Assembly (NCBI GenBank): GCA_039881145.1
Contig: JAYKKI010000009.1
Location: forward strand, 10,666,001 to 10,730,000
Direction: 5' to 3'
Origin: Druceiella hillmani
Lineage: Eukaryota; Arthropoda; Insecta; Lepidoptera; Hepialidae
DNA: 64,000 bases
The notes beneath the pieces are model-generated. The model was given only the letters and a program-made list of their open reading frames with translations. It made no database searches and was not told where the DNA came from. This document shows positions 12,778 through 27,199 of this stretch, one piece after another. A program made the translations under genes and the position numbers. Within the stretch, counting starts at the first letter, position 1. Each line of letters opens with the position of its first letter.

Positions 12778-14999
12778 GCCTCACGGAGTAAGATCGTGAA
12801 CACTTGCTTTACGGAATACAATACCAACATCATTATTTCGCAATCGTCTAATTGGTAAAAATATATAATGTTAATAATTAAATTTAAAATTTTAATCGGT
12901 AAGTAATGTCATCACGATGAAACTAAATTAAATCGACCGTAGGTTTACTTTTTGTAACTATATTCAGTAACGAAATATGAAAATGGAAAAAAGCTAACGA
13001 TTTGAAATTCACATTAATTTTACTAATCTGCATTGACTTTTGTGCTTACTAATTACAAATATATTGTAAATACAAAAATAATAATACAATAAAAATACAC
13101 TATTTATTTATTAACTTAATCCGATTGTATTTTCATAGGTTCAGTACAGTAATAAACGGATATCCATAGAATCAGTGAATACAAAATCCATGCAATTTTT
13201 ATAAATGTACATTTAAATATTTCCTTCATGGAAAAATTAGTTTCGGAAGAGTAACACGGCCTGTATTGTATGGAAATGAGATCATTCCGATCAGCTTTGG
13301 CATTAATTACAAAAAAAATATTTTGACGGAGTTTTAGCCAAAATAAAAATTTCAGAGAACTGTTTATGTATATTGAATTTGTTTAACAGTTTTTTTAACA
13401 CGAAGTTTTTAACGAGTGGTTTAAAAATATTTTCATCAAGTTTCAATATTATTTTCTGAAGTAGGTTTCCAAACATTAATTTTTAAGAACCTCCACCATT
13501 TCTAATCAATCCTAATAAAATTCGACTAAACCTCACAGTTTAAATATAAATGAAATATTTTCTAATTTGAGAGTTTCTAAATAGCATCATCTATATAGCC
13601 TGGTATATATAGGAAAACCAAAGCGCATGAATGGAGACTGAAAATGCTATATCTTAAGCACTTATTTAAGAGAATTTGAAAACATTTAGTGCGGCCTTTT
13701 AGTACAAAAGTAAGAGAACTAATATAGTTTCACAAGATTTGTTGTTTTTTTGTATTTTTTTGATTTCATTCTTATTTTCTCTGTCTATAGAACGAACTAG
13801 TGATACGTTAGAAGCCAGCTCAATTATGTTGAGTGTGAATTTAGTGCACTCTTTCCTTAAATAAACTTTCACTCTGTAAACCATATTACTTCTTGTACTT
13901 GAATAGATATAACCATATTTTATTCTAAATTTAGAGCCGAATCATAGTACAATTCCCAACTTTATCTGATTTTTAACACCTTAATCACCTGATCGAAATT
14001 ACAAGGAGTGTAACTTGTTTGTAATGTGTGAGAATAATTTTTCATATCACTTGGTTGGTATATATAGCAGTGTCATCACAACTAAAGATTGTTTTATATT
14101 ATCATATACTTATACCTGTTACCCTTATTGAAAGCTATAGACGTGTAATAGTATTGAAACTGTAAAGCGAGCGCATATACGTAAGTAACCACGATGCACA
14201 CTCAATATAATTTTAAAAAGTAACACTAATATTTTGATATTCTCATCGGTTCTGTCAGCCATTAAATATTTCATTTTGGAATATGATCGCATAAACATAA
14301 ACTTCAACAATATATTTCTCGTTTGAAAATTCCAGTTCCGGAAGAATAACACTGTCTGGTATTATATAGAAACGAAATTATGTTATTATGTAAATTATTA
14401 CTAAAATTGTATAATATTATAAGTTGGAATTACCATTATTTAATAATATTTCCATGGGTACATACATGGAAAACGAAATTAAAGTACGTTTTTGTAATAA
14501 ATGTTTCATCAGTAAATGTTTCATTCTTAAATATGAAATGATTTTGATAACTGACAACTAACACCAATGGTGAAATAGGGCAGAATTTGTAAAAAAATTA
14601 ATCTATATTTTATAACTTAGAAATTTTGAAGAATGTGCAATGCTTTTTTAAGAATGTGCAATGCTGATTTCAATAAGAATACGGAAGAATTTTTTTACTC
14701 AGTATCGATACTAAATACTTAATAAAATTCGATTAAATTAAGCATTGAAAGTTTTTGAAAAATTTATATGCGATGTCCTTAGAATGAAAAATGTGAATCA
14801 TTTTTAAGATAATTTGTTTGATTTTGAGTCACCAAGACAAGCGAAATCATAATTGAAAATCATATCACGCGGTAACTAAAACTTTTATTTTTTAACTTTG
14901 AATTACAAAAATATTGTGAGTAAAAATTATTACAAATATTAATATAAAATAGGACGCTACACAAAACACGAATTTCCAAGTTCAGGTTCAAAGGTAACG

Positions 15000-16130
15000 T
15001 TTTTGTTATTATTGAAGAAATAAATATTTAAATATTTTTGACCAAGTTGATCCAATCCGAGCAGATTAAAGCAAATATTTATAATCAGTAAAACGTATTA
15101 TTTAATTGTTCCTGCCACTTCAACGACTGTCTCTTCCGCCGTTAAAATAAGAAATACAAGAGAACTTTCTACTCCGCTTGTGTCAGTAAGCTTTCGAACA
15201 GATACAATAGATGGCGTCGGCGGTATGAAATCAGTATGAATTTGATATTTTCTTAAGTTTCGCGACGCCTTCATCATAAATTCACTTCTCTCAATATTAT
15301 CGACTAACGTTTGATGCTAGTAGCAAATATTGTTGACCGTTAAATTTGACAAGAATTCAAGAGCTCGAAGCTTGAATCCTTCAGCATACATTACATAGAC
15401 TCATTTTTATTATTATGTTGATTTAATCACAACCTAAATTTCCATTACTCTTAGCATAACAGGAGATTTTCCCTTTATGAAATTTATTTTTTATAAATAA
15501 ATGAAAATTTCCAATGGTCTGCATTGTGTTCGAATAACAGTAAAATATTCAAAACGTTAGCATTTAAAAGCAAGTTTTTATTTGGTTTTTTTGGTAAGGA
15601 AATTATTTGGTTTTCTACTATATTTATCTTTTAAGTCATGTACTTAGACAAATTTCGATTTGTTTATAATAAATAGAAATGTATTTCATAAAATGTTTCG
15701 TCGTTATATATTACGGTGTCATAGATTTTAGAAAACTTGCGTTGGTTATACAATTAGATTTCTTGCTGTTACTGAAATGCATAAATCATGTTTCTTTATA
15801 TTAAATTATTAAATAAAATAGAGTGGGCACATTTGTTAAATTTAATGTAATTTTATCTAATTAGTATCAGTATTAGTAAGTATTAATAACCGTTATATAC
15901 ATTTTTTCCAATCGCTTAATTTTAATTAAGAAAAATGAGAGGATATTTCCTCCTTCACTTGGTATTATAAATTTGAATAAAATATATTGTTTTAGTTCTT
16001 CACATGCAAATATCTTAATTAAATTTAGTCATTTCAATTCGTTGATGGTAGTTGACTTTTGAAAAGTGAAGATCGACTTACTTATACTTTAATGGTTTAT
16101 ACCTGCCAAAACAACTAATTTTCATACGTA
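15000..16130 (-). repeat. Copy A of the three-copy arm segment (left arm, inverted)
   Basis: This is the reverse-complement counterpart of 23,490-24,760 and of the palindrome centre. It lacks the hairpin element that sits at 23,561-23,813 in the right arm: around 16,040 the sequence passes directly from the left flank to the right flank of that element, a clean empty site. The core 15,100-15,245 contains the GC-richer motif shared by all three copies. Confidence 0.8.
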
Positions 16131-17580
16131 ATAATTCAAGACGTAATCCTCCTCTGAGATCGCATGATGTACTTTGTTTAATAAAGAAAGTGTTTATTAT
16201 TGCATGTGAATATGTGGATGAAACTCAGCATACGTAAAGCATATTTTTGTAAAAAACATAATTTTTTCGTATTATAACTATGATATTGACTTTCTCAGAA
16301 ATTATTAATAATTGTCAGAAAATATTGTGATTTTGTATTTTTAACGAATTTTGACCAAAAGAAGAAACCTTTATATGAGCATGTAAACTAAATGAAGATT
16401 CCAAAAAATCAGACCAGTAAAAAATTATTTCTTTTTCTATCCTCAGCCTAAACCAATAAATTGACTTAGAGGTATAGATATTAGAGAAATACGTATTGAA
16501 TATATAATCAAGCTTATTTGAAGAAAATAAGTTGAAACTACAAATTATTTTAAATTTATATTTAGTCGCCGTCATACGTAGTAATAACCTGCCCTAATTT
16601 TTAATAGATATTAATAAAAAGAAAATGTGAGTTCACCACGAACAATTCTTTAGAATTGTTAGAGAACAAATAAGAAAGATTTTGTGTTTTTTCAGTACAT
16701 CCTTCTAATAACTGTATCGTAGTTATGAGTAATATTATTTATTGTATACTCGTATTAATTCTTACGACAGCTGTTAAAAGAACGCTGAATAATACAGCAA
16801 CACATGTACATTGTGACATTAAGTAGAATTATCATCACCTTTCACAGGGTCAAATATTAAAATTAATATATAAACAATTTAAACATTCTATAACAATCTA
16901 AACTAATTTGAAACTGCTACACATTTTGTTGGCAAGTATCAACTGAAAATTGTTAAAACTATTTGAATAGTTGAGTAAGTGTAAACAATTGTGCGAAAAT
17001 AGCTTATGATTTTATGATGGATAATAACAAAACCGGAACGATCTTGTTTCAATATATTATTTGAGTTTTCTGTTTAAGTCAATGAAATGAACTTATAAGC
17101 CTGTTAAAAAGCAAAGAAAGATACGCATCGGTCAAAGCATGTGACAACGATGTCATTATAGAACTAGACTTTAAATTATTATGCAATCGGCTGCCGATAA
17201 AATTATGGAAATCTCCTGTAAAAATTAAGAATCAAGTAACAATTTTGCTGTTTTTTTTTGAAAGTTTTTTGAAATAGGGAAGAATTAAATTGCTCGTATA
17301 TATACATCAAATTAAGAAATATTTCGTATGAGTACAAAATAACACATTAGTATCAAATACATTTAAGGTGCATATTTGTTGTGACCTTTTTTGAAATGAA
17401 AGACGAAAAAAGTGGACTGTCCAGAGATCGCTGTTCGGATATATAAACATTTGTGTTCTTGAAAAGAAGAGAGAATTTTTTAGATTAAAACAAATTTTAG
17501 ATTTCTGTCCCAATATTAGTGTCAGATATCTGTCTCAACTTTTCTAGGCAATGAATGAATATGAAAAATGTGTAGTATGG

Positions 17581-17945
<365 letters not shown>

Positions 17946-18105
17946 TACAGCGGTGGCATTCTGTTTTATTTAAAAAAAATACTGTATGCGCTTTCATAAA
18001 TAAAAGCACATATCGGTACTTGATTATTGAATAATATCAGTACTGAAATTGACATTTCATTTAAAATCTCTTATAATTTATACAGCGCTTTTGAAATATT
18101 ATGCT

Positions 18106-18190
18106 GAGTGTAGACCTTAATGGATGTGCAAACATAAGTGACAGTTGTTCTCTGTTACTTATGTTTGCACATCCATTAAGGTCTACACTC
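18106..18190. repeat. 39-bp-arm hairpin, left arm only
   Basis: The left arm starts GAGTGTAGACCTTAATGG and the right arm ends with its complement CCATTAAGGTCTACACTC. There is one mismatch in 39 bases and a loop of 7. The mirror segment at 21,895-21,940 holds the sequence only once. Right after it, 'tctgactacactctgaaactg' and 'gacagttgtactctg' repeat pieces of the hairpin, suggesting more than one template jump. Confidence 0.92.
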
Positions 18191-19239
18191 TGACTACACT
18201 CTGAAACTGACAGTTGTACTCTGATAATAAATTAGGTCTCGAGCAATGAACTTTGCTATATATTTGGTATCAAGTATCGTTTTCCAAGCAGCAAATCACA
18301 TCGAATAGACGCAAAATGTCTAGTAACGATGAAATGTAATTTAAGGCGTGTTTGTGAATTTCTTTCAGGCGGGAAATCGAAACAATAGGGCGGATGTTAT
18401 TTATGGTGTAATATAAATCTAGCTCGTGAACGTCGAATTGCTATTTTCCAATTGTTGCGATGATATTTCATAGTTTTGTTTGCAAAAATAATATGTAAAT
18501 GGACCAATTCAGTTTATTCTGTAAAATATTGAATAATGTGTAGGAAAATACATACAAATTTTTAATTTATGGTGATGTTTTAGTCCTAATGACTCATTAG
18601 GGATTTCTGACTCGTTTCGCCCTGATTGCACCTACTAATAAAACGCATCACGTAAACATTGCAATATTATTATGACTGATATATTTCTTCTTGGGTAATT
18701 TCAGAATAAGGCTCCTTTATTTCTTTACTCTCTGGTATTTTATTACTTCATCCATGGTTAAATTTATTCACATATATTCATTTCTATTAAATACTCCTTT
18801 CTATGCACTTTTTAATGAAGCAATTTGTAGTTTCATTTGAAGCAGAGTGTAGTTTTTAATGAAGCAGGATTTTATCCACTCGACTAACTATAAATAAATA
18901 CGGTATATATGTATCTTAAGAAAAATGTATTGATTTAGTAATATAAATGTAAGTAAATGCACAAAATATATGTGGACAAACGATTATTCAAAGCTGGTAT
19001 ACACGGATAATAATCGTATCTTATTATCAATTCATTATTTATTATCAATTCCCATCGAGTTTAATCAAGTGACTCCTTTAAATGCTCTTTTAAAATTGCT
19101 CTTTTAAGAAAAAACACTTCCGAAAGATAACAAAATATTACGCAGTGTCATTCCATGTCTATATACATGCGTAGCTTACAAGTTTGAACTAGCTGCAGTG
19201 AATCTGTTTCTGTTCATGATTCTTATTTTTTTACTTAAC

Positions 19240-20769
19240 ATATTTTGAATATCTACTACTACTTAACATATTTTGAATGCTACTACATAGCAATAATTTT
19301 CCAAACCCTATTAAAATATATGTATACTTATTATATCTCTAATAATATATAAAAATTTAGTTGAGATTGCAGGTATGTACCAACGATATAAAATAGAATG
19401 ATTTATTACCGGTCCGATTAATTAAAATCATCACTGAGTTTAAACTGAGATATTAAATGACATACATATACACGTTATAACAAAAAAAATATTAATAATT
19501 AATGCAACGGATTTTATGCATCGAACTAAAGAGAAAGTTTTAATTAATTATGTGACAACTCTCAACGGTTTCTGAGAAATTCACCAAAAAACTTGCGATG
19601 TAAGTAAAAAAAATAATTACATTCTTTAACAGAATTATGCTCAGTTTGATGTGCAGAATAATTCGCATGACAACAGTAAGGTTTTATTATATTCATGCCA
19701 CACCGAAGGAGGTATGGTTCGGAAATGTTAGTGTGAAAATTTGTTAAAGACTATATTTAGCATGCACAAATGTTTGAAAATATAAACAATTATAATTTCA
19801 GTTTTCAACAGTGAGCAACTAAACGCACTAAAATGACTAAACTTACTATTACATCACTTGCACAATTCTAATTAAGATATTTGTGTGCGAAGAACTAAAA
19901 CAATATATTTTATTCAAAAATATAGTACACAGTAAAGAAACAATATCCACACATTATTTATAACTGAAATTAAACATCCGGGAAAAACTTATGTACCGAT
20001 GGTTAATACTTACCAGTACTGGTGTTAATTATGTACAATAATATTAAAATTAACATTTACTGTAATTCATATTTTTATTTACATTATCGTTATTTTTATG
20101 AAATAAATTTATATTTATCATAAAGAAATCGCAGTTTATCTAATTATCTAACTGAATACTTGAATATAACAGAAAACCAAATAATTTCCCCGTAATTCGC
20201 TTTTAAAAGCCTTGTGGTATGGTTATTATTACTCGAGTACAATACATAAAACTGGATATTTCCATTTAACGATGGAAACATAAATTTTATAAAAGGAACA
20301 TCTCATTTTGTATTACGAATAAGTGAAATTTAAGTTGTAATAAAATCAACACAATATAAAAAATGAACCCGTGTAGTATATATTTGGGGATCCATGCTTC
20401 GAATTCTTAAGCACTTGGTAACTTTGACGTTCAACAATATTTGCTTTTATCATCAAATGTGAGTCGGTAATAATGACATAAATGGATATATTCTACATGC
20501 GTAACGCAGTTTATGAAAATACAATATTTATATCGTCCTCATACCGCCAGCGCCATCTATTGCATCTCTCCGATAACTTACTAACACGAGACGAGTAGAA
20601 AGCTCTCTTATATGTCTTATTGTGTCGGCGGCAGAGACGGTCGTTGAGTTGGCTGGAACAATTCAATAATCAAATGGCAGAGGCGGGCGGGTTAGGAAAA
20701 TTATTCTTTCATAATAACCATCGAGATAAAATTCAATTTTAATGTTACTAAAAATGAGTTAATAAGAAC
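19240..20769 (+). repeat. Central spacer of the palindrome, a third copy of an arm segment
   Basis: The unpaired middle of the palindrome is not unique sequence. It is a direct relative of 23,100-24,740 and an inverted relative of about 15,000-16,130. Shared blocks in order include the sequence around 19,370-19,440 (with 23,210-23,280), 19,650-19,745 (with 23,380-23,480), 19,850-19,920 (with 23,840-23,920) and the GC-richer core 20,541-20,675 (with 24,606-24,745). The palindrome therefore reads F' C' E' D' [C-like] D E C F. No coding potential was seen. Confidence 0.8.
20541..20675 (+). repeat. Conserved GC-richer core of the three-copy segment
   Basis: About 135 bases around 'cgccatctattg', with a downstream 'aacttactaacacgag' and 'cttattgtgtcggc'. 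Close versions lie at 24,606-24,745 and, inverted, at 15,100-15,245. By eye it is better preserved than the AT-rich DNA on either side. There is no open frame shared by the three copies, so a structural or cis-acting element, or simply a less mutable stretch, is possible. Confidence 0.6.
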
Positions 20770-21069
20770 ACTAAGTAACAAAATACCACTCATGAACAGA
20801 AATGGAGCCACTGCAACTAGTTCAACCTTATAAGCGACGCATGTATATAGACATGAAATTACTCTGCGTAATACTTTATTATCTTTCGGGGGTGTCTTTT
20901 CTTAAAAGAGCCATTTAAAGGAGTCACTTGATTAGATTCGTTGAGATTATGAATTGGTAAAAATATACGATTACTATCCATATATACCAGCTTTGGGTAA
21001 TCATTTGTCCACGTATATTTTGTGCAATTACTAATATTTATATTATTAAATCAATACATTTTTTTGAGA

Positions 21070-21080
21070 TATATATATAC

Positions 21081-21168
<88 letters not shown>
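21070..21168. repeat. (TA)n microsatellite with CA interruptions
   Basis: TA/CATA repeats in the right arm. The mirror region near 18,905 has only 'tatatatgtat', so the expansion is private to the right arm. Confidence 0.93.
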
Positions 21169-21171
<3 letters not shown>

Positions 21172-21607
21172 CCGTTTTTGTTATAATTAGTCATAAACTG
21201 TTTCGTCAAAAAATGCATAAAAAAGGAGTATTCAATAGAAATGAAGGTATGTGAATAAATTTAACCATGAGTGAAATAAGAAAATAACAGAAAGTAAAGA
21301 AATAAAGGAGCCCTATTCGGAAATTACCTTAGAGTAAAAAGATCAGTCATAATGATGTTGGAATATTTACGTGATGCGTTTTAGTCGCAGGTGCAATCAG
21401 GGGGCGATAGGAGTCAGAAATCTCTAATGTGTCATTAAAACTAAAAACACGACCATAAATTAAAATTTTGTATTTTTCTACACATTATTCAATATTTTAC
21501 TGAATAAAACGATATAAAACTTTATTACTTAACATCTAGAAAAAACGAAATCCATTTATATGTTATTTTTGTAACATACTCTCTATGAAATACAATCGCA
21601 ACAATTA

Positions 21608-21651
21608 GAAAATAGCAATTCGACGTTCGCGAACGCCGAATTGCTATTTTC
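21608..21651. repeat. 22-bp-arm loopless hairpin, right arm only
   Basis: The sequence GAAAATAGCAATTCGACGTT meets its own complement at the palindromic CGTTCGCGAACG, with one mismatch in 22 bases. The mirror site at 18,428-18,452 reads 'gtgaacgtcgaattgctatt' once and then continues into different DNA. Confidence 0.92.
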
Positions 21652-23099
21652 CACTCATTACGCCGTAAATAGCTTAAGCCCTATGTTTCGATTTCCCCCC
21701 TGAAAGAAATTTACAAAGACGGCGTAAATTATAATTCATCATTACTAAACATTTTGCCTCAATTCGATTTAACGTGCTGCTTGGAAAACGATACTTGATA
21801 CCAAATATATGGTAAATTACATTGTTCAAACCTAATTTAACATCAGATTATATAAAAATTTATATAAATTTTGTAGGAATTTCTACAAAAACAACTGGCA
21901 CTTATGTTTACATATCCATTAACATCTATACTCAAGGTAATATTTGAAAAGCGCTGTAGAGATTGCAAGACATTGTAATGAAATGCCAACATTAGTATTG
22001 ATATTATTCAATAATAAAGTGCAGATATGTGCTTTTATTTATGAAAGCGCACACAGTACTTTTTTTTAATTAGAAGAGACGACATTGTAAATAAAATACA
22101 AACTTGAATACTGATATTATTCCATAATCAAGTGCAGATTGTACTATTATTTACGCAGTATTTTTCTTAAATTCAAAAAATACCACGACGGTACTATAGC
22201 TATGGTTTTTATTTTATGATATGTATGTTTTTGGATATAAATTAATACTTATTTCATAAAGTTATTTTCATGCTTCAAATTTTTCATATTCATTCATTGC
22301 CTAAAAAAGTTGAGACAGACATCTGACACTAATTTGGGACAGAAATTTGACACTAAATTTTGTTCTAATCTAAAAAATTCTCTCTTCTTTCAAGAACACA
22401 AATTATTATATATCTGAAATGCGATCTCTGGACAGAACATTTTTACCGACTTTCATTTTAGAAAAAGTCGCGACAAATATGCACCTTAAATATATTTGAT
22501 ACTCATTTATAGTTTTGTACTCATAAAAAAACATTTATTTATATAATTTTTATGTGATTCTTAATTATTTATTGGAGGTTATTATTATGTATGGCCGCGA
22601 CCAAATATAAAATCAGAGCAATTTGTAGTTTCAACTTAATATTGATAAAATAAAATTGAATCTACCTCCATTTAATTTTGATTTATGCTAAAATATTATT
22701 TATATGGGCAATGTATTGCCTTCATATACGTACTTACAATTGATAAGCTCTTTAATCTAACCCTTATGAATAGATAAACTAATTATAACTATCAAGCTAA
22801 TTTCACGTAAAATTAAATGAAAAACGTTTAATACTTTCCACTACCGTATTTACTTTTTAATTGTAGTACGTACATTGTTATTTATGGGTAAGGAGATAGA
22901 TTTTTGGTCACCTTTAGATTAAAATGTTATAAACTGGACTGTTCGGCACACATGTTCATTTTTAATATTCAAATACATCTCACCTTTTAAAATAAAATAT
23001 CAGCTATCGAATTGAAGGTACCGTCAAGGTTCCAATGAAATATTATCATTTACGTCGCGGAGTCTTAGTAAACAGCTCACTAATTTGTTAGTATTCATG

Positions 23100-24745
23100 A
23101 GTTAAAAAATTATTTGAAAACTTTTGTCGTATCTTACTTTTTCAAATCAGCTTGACTATATATTCACGTGTAATATCTCTAATAATAAATAAACCTGTAG
23201 GTCAATTTGTAGGTGTACGTTTACGATAGAAAACGTAATCATTTTTGTCGATCTGATTTTTTGAAATCATCAAACTAAGTTGAAAATGTAAAGTCACCTA
23301 GTTCTGTGGCAATTATTACTAATTTCTCATAAAAAAAATCATATATTTTACAGATATACGCTTCACATATGTTCAGTTTCATGCACACATTCACTTGCAT
23401 CAATAATAAACACGTTCTTTGACAAACACACTATATTCATGCTATGTCAAGGGGGATTATGTCGTGAATGTTGGTGTGAAAGTTAGTTGTTTTGGCAGGT
23501 ATAAACCATTAAATTATAAGTAATTCGATTTTGACTCTTTAACAATCAACTATTATCAACGAAAGTACGTAATGTAGTATTATTTATCTTTCATTTAAAT
23601 TCTTTACCAGGGCCTAGGTTTCGTCGTATTACAGCATATTCAAATGAATAATTAGCTAAGATCTTTGCTAATAGACCACCTGAAGATGTTGTAATACAAC
23701 GAAACCTAGGTCGTGGTAAAGAAATTAAAGAAAGTAGAAATAATACTATATCACGTAGTTTCAGTTAATTGTGAACAATGAATTTCTACAAAATTAACGC
23801 CAAATATATTCAATACTATTAACGAATTGCAATGACTAAATTCACAAATACATCGCTTGCTTAACTCTAATTGAGATATTTATATGTAAAGAACTAATAC
23901 AACACATTTTATTCAAAGTTATGACAGGTGAAGGAGGAAATATCCGCTCATTTTTTTCAATTAAAATTAAACAATTGGGTAAAACGTGTGTAACGGTTGT
24001 TAATACTTACTAACATTGATTTTAATTAGATACAATAACATTAAAATAAAAAAAAACGTTCGGTATGTTTATTTTCATCACTAATTTTATATAAAGGAAT
24101 ATGATTTATGCATTTCAAAAACTAATTGTACAACCAGCGCAAATTTTCTAAAATATATAACACTATAATTTATTATGACAAAGCAAATTATGGAATCTAT
24201 TTATTTTATTATATACAAATAGATATTTATCTAAGTACATGACCTAAAAGAAAAATATAGCAGAAAAGCAGATAATTTCCTCATAACTAGATTTTAAATG
24301 CTAACATATTCGAACAGAATGCAGAGCATTGGAAGTTTTCACTTATTTATAAAAAATCAATTTCATAAAACGAAAATCTCGTGTTGTACTAGAAATAACG
24401 GATATTTAGATTGTGATATAATTAACACAATTTTCAGAATGAATCTGTGTAATAACATATGCTGGTGGATTCAAGCTTCGAACTCATGAACTCTTTTGAA
24501 CTTTGACGATCAACAATATCTGCTTCTAGCATCAAACGTGAGTCGATAATATTGACAGAAGTGAATTTATGCTAAAGGAACATAAGAAACTATAAAATTC
24601 ATATCGCCCTCATACCGCCAGCGCCATCTATTGCGTCTCTCCAAGAACTTACTAACACGAGCCGAGTAGAAAGTTCTCTCATATTTCTTATTGTGTCGGC
24701 AGTAGTGACGGATCGTTGAATTGGCAGGAACAATCCAATATTCGG
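23100..24745 (+). repeat. Copy C of the three-copy arm segment (right arm)
   Basis: Directly repeated relative to 19,240-20,700 and inverted relative to 15,000-16,130. The segment carries a private hairpin element at 23,561-23,813. Its best conserved part is 24,606-24,745, containing 'ataccgccagcgccatctat', which occurs in all three copies. Confidence 0.8.
23561..23813 (-). mobile_element. Second copy of the long-hairpin MITE-like element
   Basis: Same family as 5,451-5,740 but in the opposite orientation. It shares the palindromic arms with 'cctaggtttcg' and 'acaacgaaacctagg', and the one-sided tail 'aaaattaacgccaaatat'. One arm is more decayed than in the first copy. The left arm of the palindrome has the uninterrupted target near 16,040, so this insertion also postdates the inverted duplication. 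Flanks 'ctattatcaac' and 'ctattaac' may be a decayed target duplication. Confidence 0.82.
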
Positions 24746-24824
24746 TCTTAAGGTTGTAAAAATTTGCTTTAATCTGTTTGGATTGGATCAATTTGGTCAC
24801 AAATGTATGCAAATTGATTCCTTC

Positions 24825-24891
24825 ACACAGGGCGCCACACAACACATAAACTTTAATAATAAAAGTTTATGTGTTGTGTGGCGCCCTGTGT
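24825..24891. repeat. 30-bp-arm perfect hairpin, right arm only
   Basis: ACACAGGGCGCCACACAACA at the start is matched by TGTTGTGTGGCGCCCTGTGT at the end. The arms are 30 bases and perfect, with a 7-base loop. The mirror site near 14,955-14,980 has one degraded copy ('gacgctacacaaaacacg'). It is unusually GC-rich for the window. A 92-codon frame at 24,567-24,845 runs into it but has no other support. Confidence 0.92.
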
Positions 24892-27004
24892 TTTGTTAAT
24901 ACTTGCAATAATTTTTTCTTACATTGTTTTCGTGATTCGAAGTTAGAAAAGAAAATTTTTAATTACATTGTGCTATTCTTTTTTTTGTGATTTCGCTTGA
25001 CTTGATAACTCAAAATCAAACAAATTATCTTAAAAATAATTTACACGTTTCATCCTAAAGATACAAATTTTTAAAAATGTTTAATACTTAGTTTGTATGG
25101 AATTTTCTTTTTTCATTTACTTAGTATCAATACTGAGTAAAAAAATTCTTTCTTATTCTTATTGAAACCAGTACAAGCTTCTAAATTTGTAAGTTGTAAA
25201 ATATTGATAAATTTTTTTTACGAATTTTGGCTTATTTTACCTTTGGTATAAGCTACCGATTTTCAAGATCACTTCATATTTGAGAAAATGAATAATTTTA
25301 AATGAAAAATAATTTAGCTTTCCATGTATGTACCCATGGAAATATTAATTAATGACGGTAATTCCAATTTGTAGTACAATTTGTAGTAATATTTCATATA
25401 ATAAAATAATAACCTTTCCACATATTAATAGGCAGCGTAATTCTTCCGAGACTGAAATTTTCAAACAAGAAATGTATTGTTGAAATTTACGTTTATGCGA
25501 TCATATTCCAAAATAAAATATTTAATGGATGACAAAATCGATGAGAATATTAAAATATTAACGTAACTATACGAAATGATATTGATTGCGCATCGTGAAT
25601 ATAGTAATTATGTGTCCGCGCTCAGTTAATAGTTACATTACTGTTGCACGCCCATAGTTTTCAATAAGGGTAACAGGTATACTTTTATGACAATATAAAT
25701 ACAGTACTTGTAATGACAATACTATATATACCAACGAAGTGATACAAAAAATTATTTCCACACATTACATCCAAGTTACACTCCATGTAATTTTATTCAG
25801 GTGATTAAGCTGTTGAAAATCGAGATAAAGTGGGGAATTGTAATGTAATTCGGCTCTAAATGTAGGTTAAAAACGTTTATATCTATTAAAGTAATTTGGT
25901 AGAAAGAGTGTCTGGGAAGTAATTTGATGTACAGAGTGAGAGTTTCTTTAACGAAAGAGTACACAAAATACATACTCCAAATAAATGAGTTGGCTTCTAT
26001 AGTATCGCATTGCTAGTTCGTTCTATAGACAGAGAAAATAAGAATGAAATCGAAAAATAAAAAAATATAAACATAAGTAATAAATGTAATGAAAAAATAT
26101 TAGTTCTTTTATTTTTGTTCTAAAAGACCGCACTACATCTTTAAAAAGTCTTCTAGAGAAGTGTTTTCGATATAGCATGCTCAGTTTCCATGCATGCGCT
26201 TTGGTTTTCCTAAATCCTGATCTATATAGATAATGATATTGGGAAACTTTTAGTTAAAGTAGAAAATGTTTCATTTATATTTAAACCGTGATGTTTTAGT
26301 GGAATATTTATAGGATTGACTAAATATGATGGACGTTTTTAATAATTTATGTTTGAAAACCGGCTTTAAAAAAAATTGTATTGACACTTAATGAAAATAT
26401 CTTTACACCACTCGTTAAAAAGTTCGTGTAATAAAACCGTTAAACAAATTCAATGTACATAAACAGTTCTCTGAAATTTTCGCTCTGACTAAAGGTCGTC
26501 AAAATATTTTTTTTAATTTGATGCCAGAGGTGACCAAATTGATCATGACGATCACTTCCATATGATGCAGGCTGTGTTACTCTTCCAGGACTGATTTTTT
26601 CACACCGAAAATATGTAAATATACGTTTATAAAAATTTCAAGGACATTGAATTCACTGATTTACATGGATATCAGTTTATTACTGAACTGGACTGGACTG
26701 GATTATTATTGTATTGTAAGCACAAACATCAATGCAGAAAGTAAAATTAATTTGAATTTAGAATTTACTTTTTCCACTTTCATATTTCGTTACTGTATTT
26801 GGTTACCAACAGTAAACCTACAGTCCACCTGATTTTACTTTCGTCGTGATAACGTTACGTACCGATTAAAATTTTTAATTTAAATTTTAATGATTAAATA
26901 TTTTTACCGATTAAACGGTAAATTAATTAATCGGATTAAAAAATAATAATGATATTAGCATTATATACCATAAAGCAAGTATTCATAATCTTACTCCGTG
27001 AGGC

Positions 27005-27199
27005 ATGCCCACCTTTATAGTCAATAGTGTACACGTAATACAGAACAAATATATGGTCCAACACGGTGGAATCTTGAAGTATCCTATATGGAACCATAGA
27101 ATTGCTTTACACTTTGGTCGGTTACTAATACATATTTCTAGACGACATCTTCATTCTCTATTACATTCCACTTATACAGTATCGAAACCAATTTCATAG
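27005..27199 (+). other. Paired 64-codon open frame, right arm (probably not a gene)
   Basis: It opens with MPTFIVNSVHVIQ and ends TVSKPIS, co-linear with the frame at 12,583-12,777 with no insertion or deletion. The central YPIWNH and LHFGR blocks are unchanged. The excess of amino-acid-changing differences argues against function. Because both arms stay open without an indel over 195 bases, an ancestral coding fragment cannot be excluded. Confidence 0.5.

Noticed and set aside
24567..24845. 92-codon minus-strand frame
   Set aside because: It runs through the three-copy segment and into a private hairpin; neither other copy keeps the frame open, and no motif is present.
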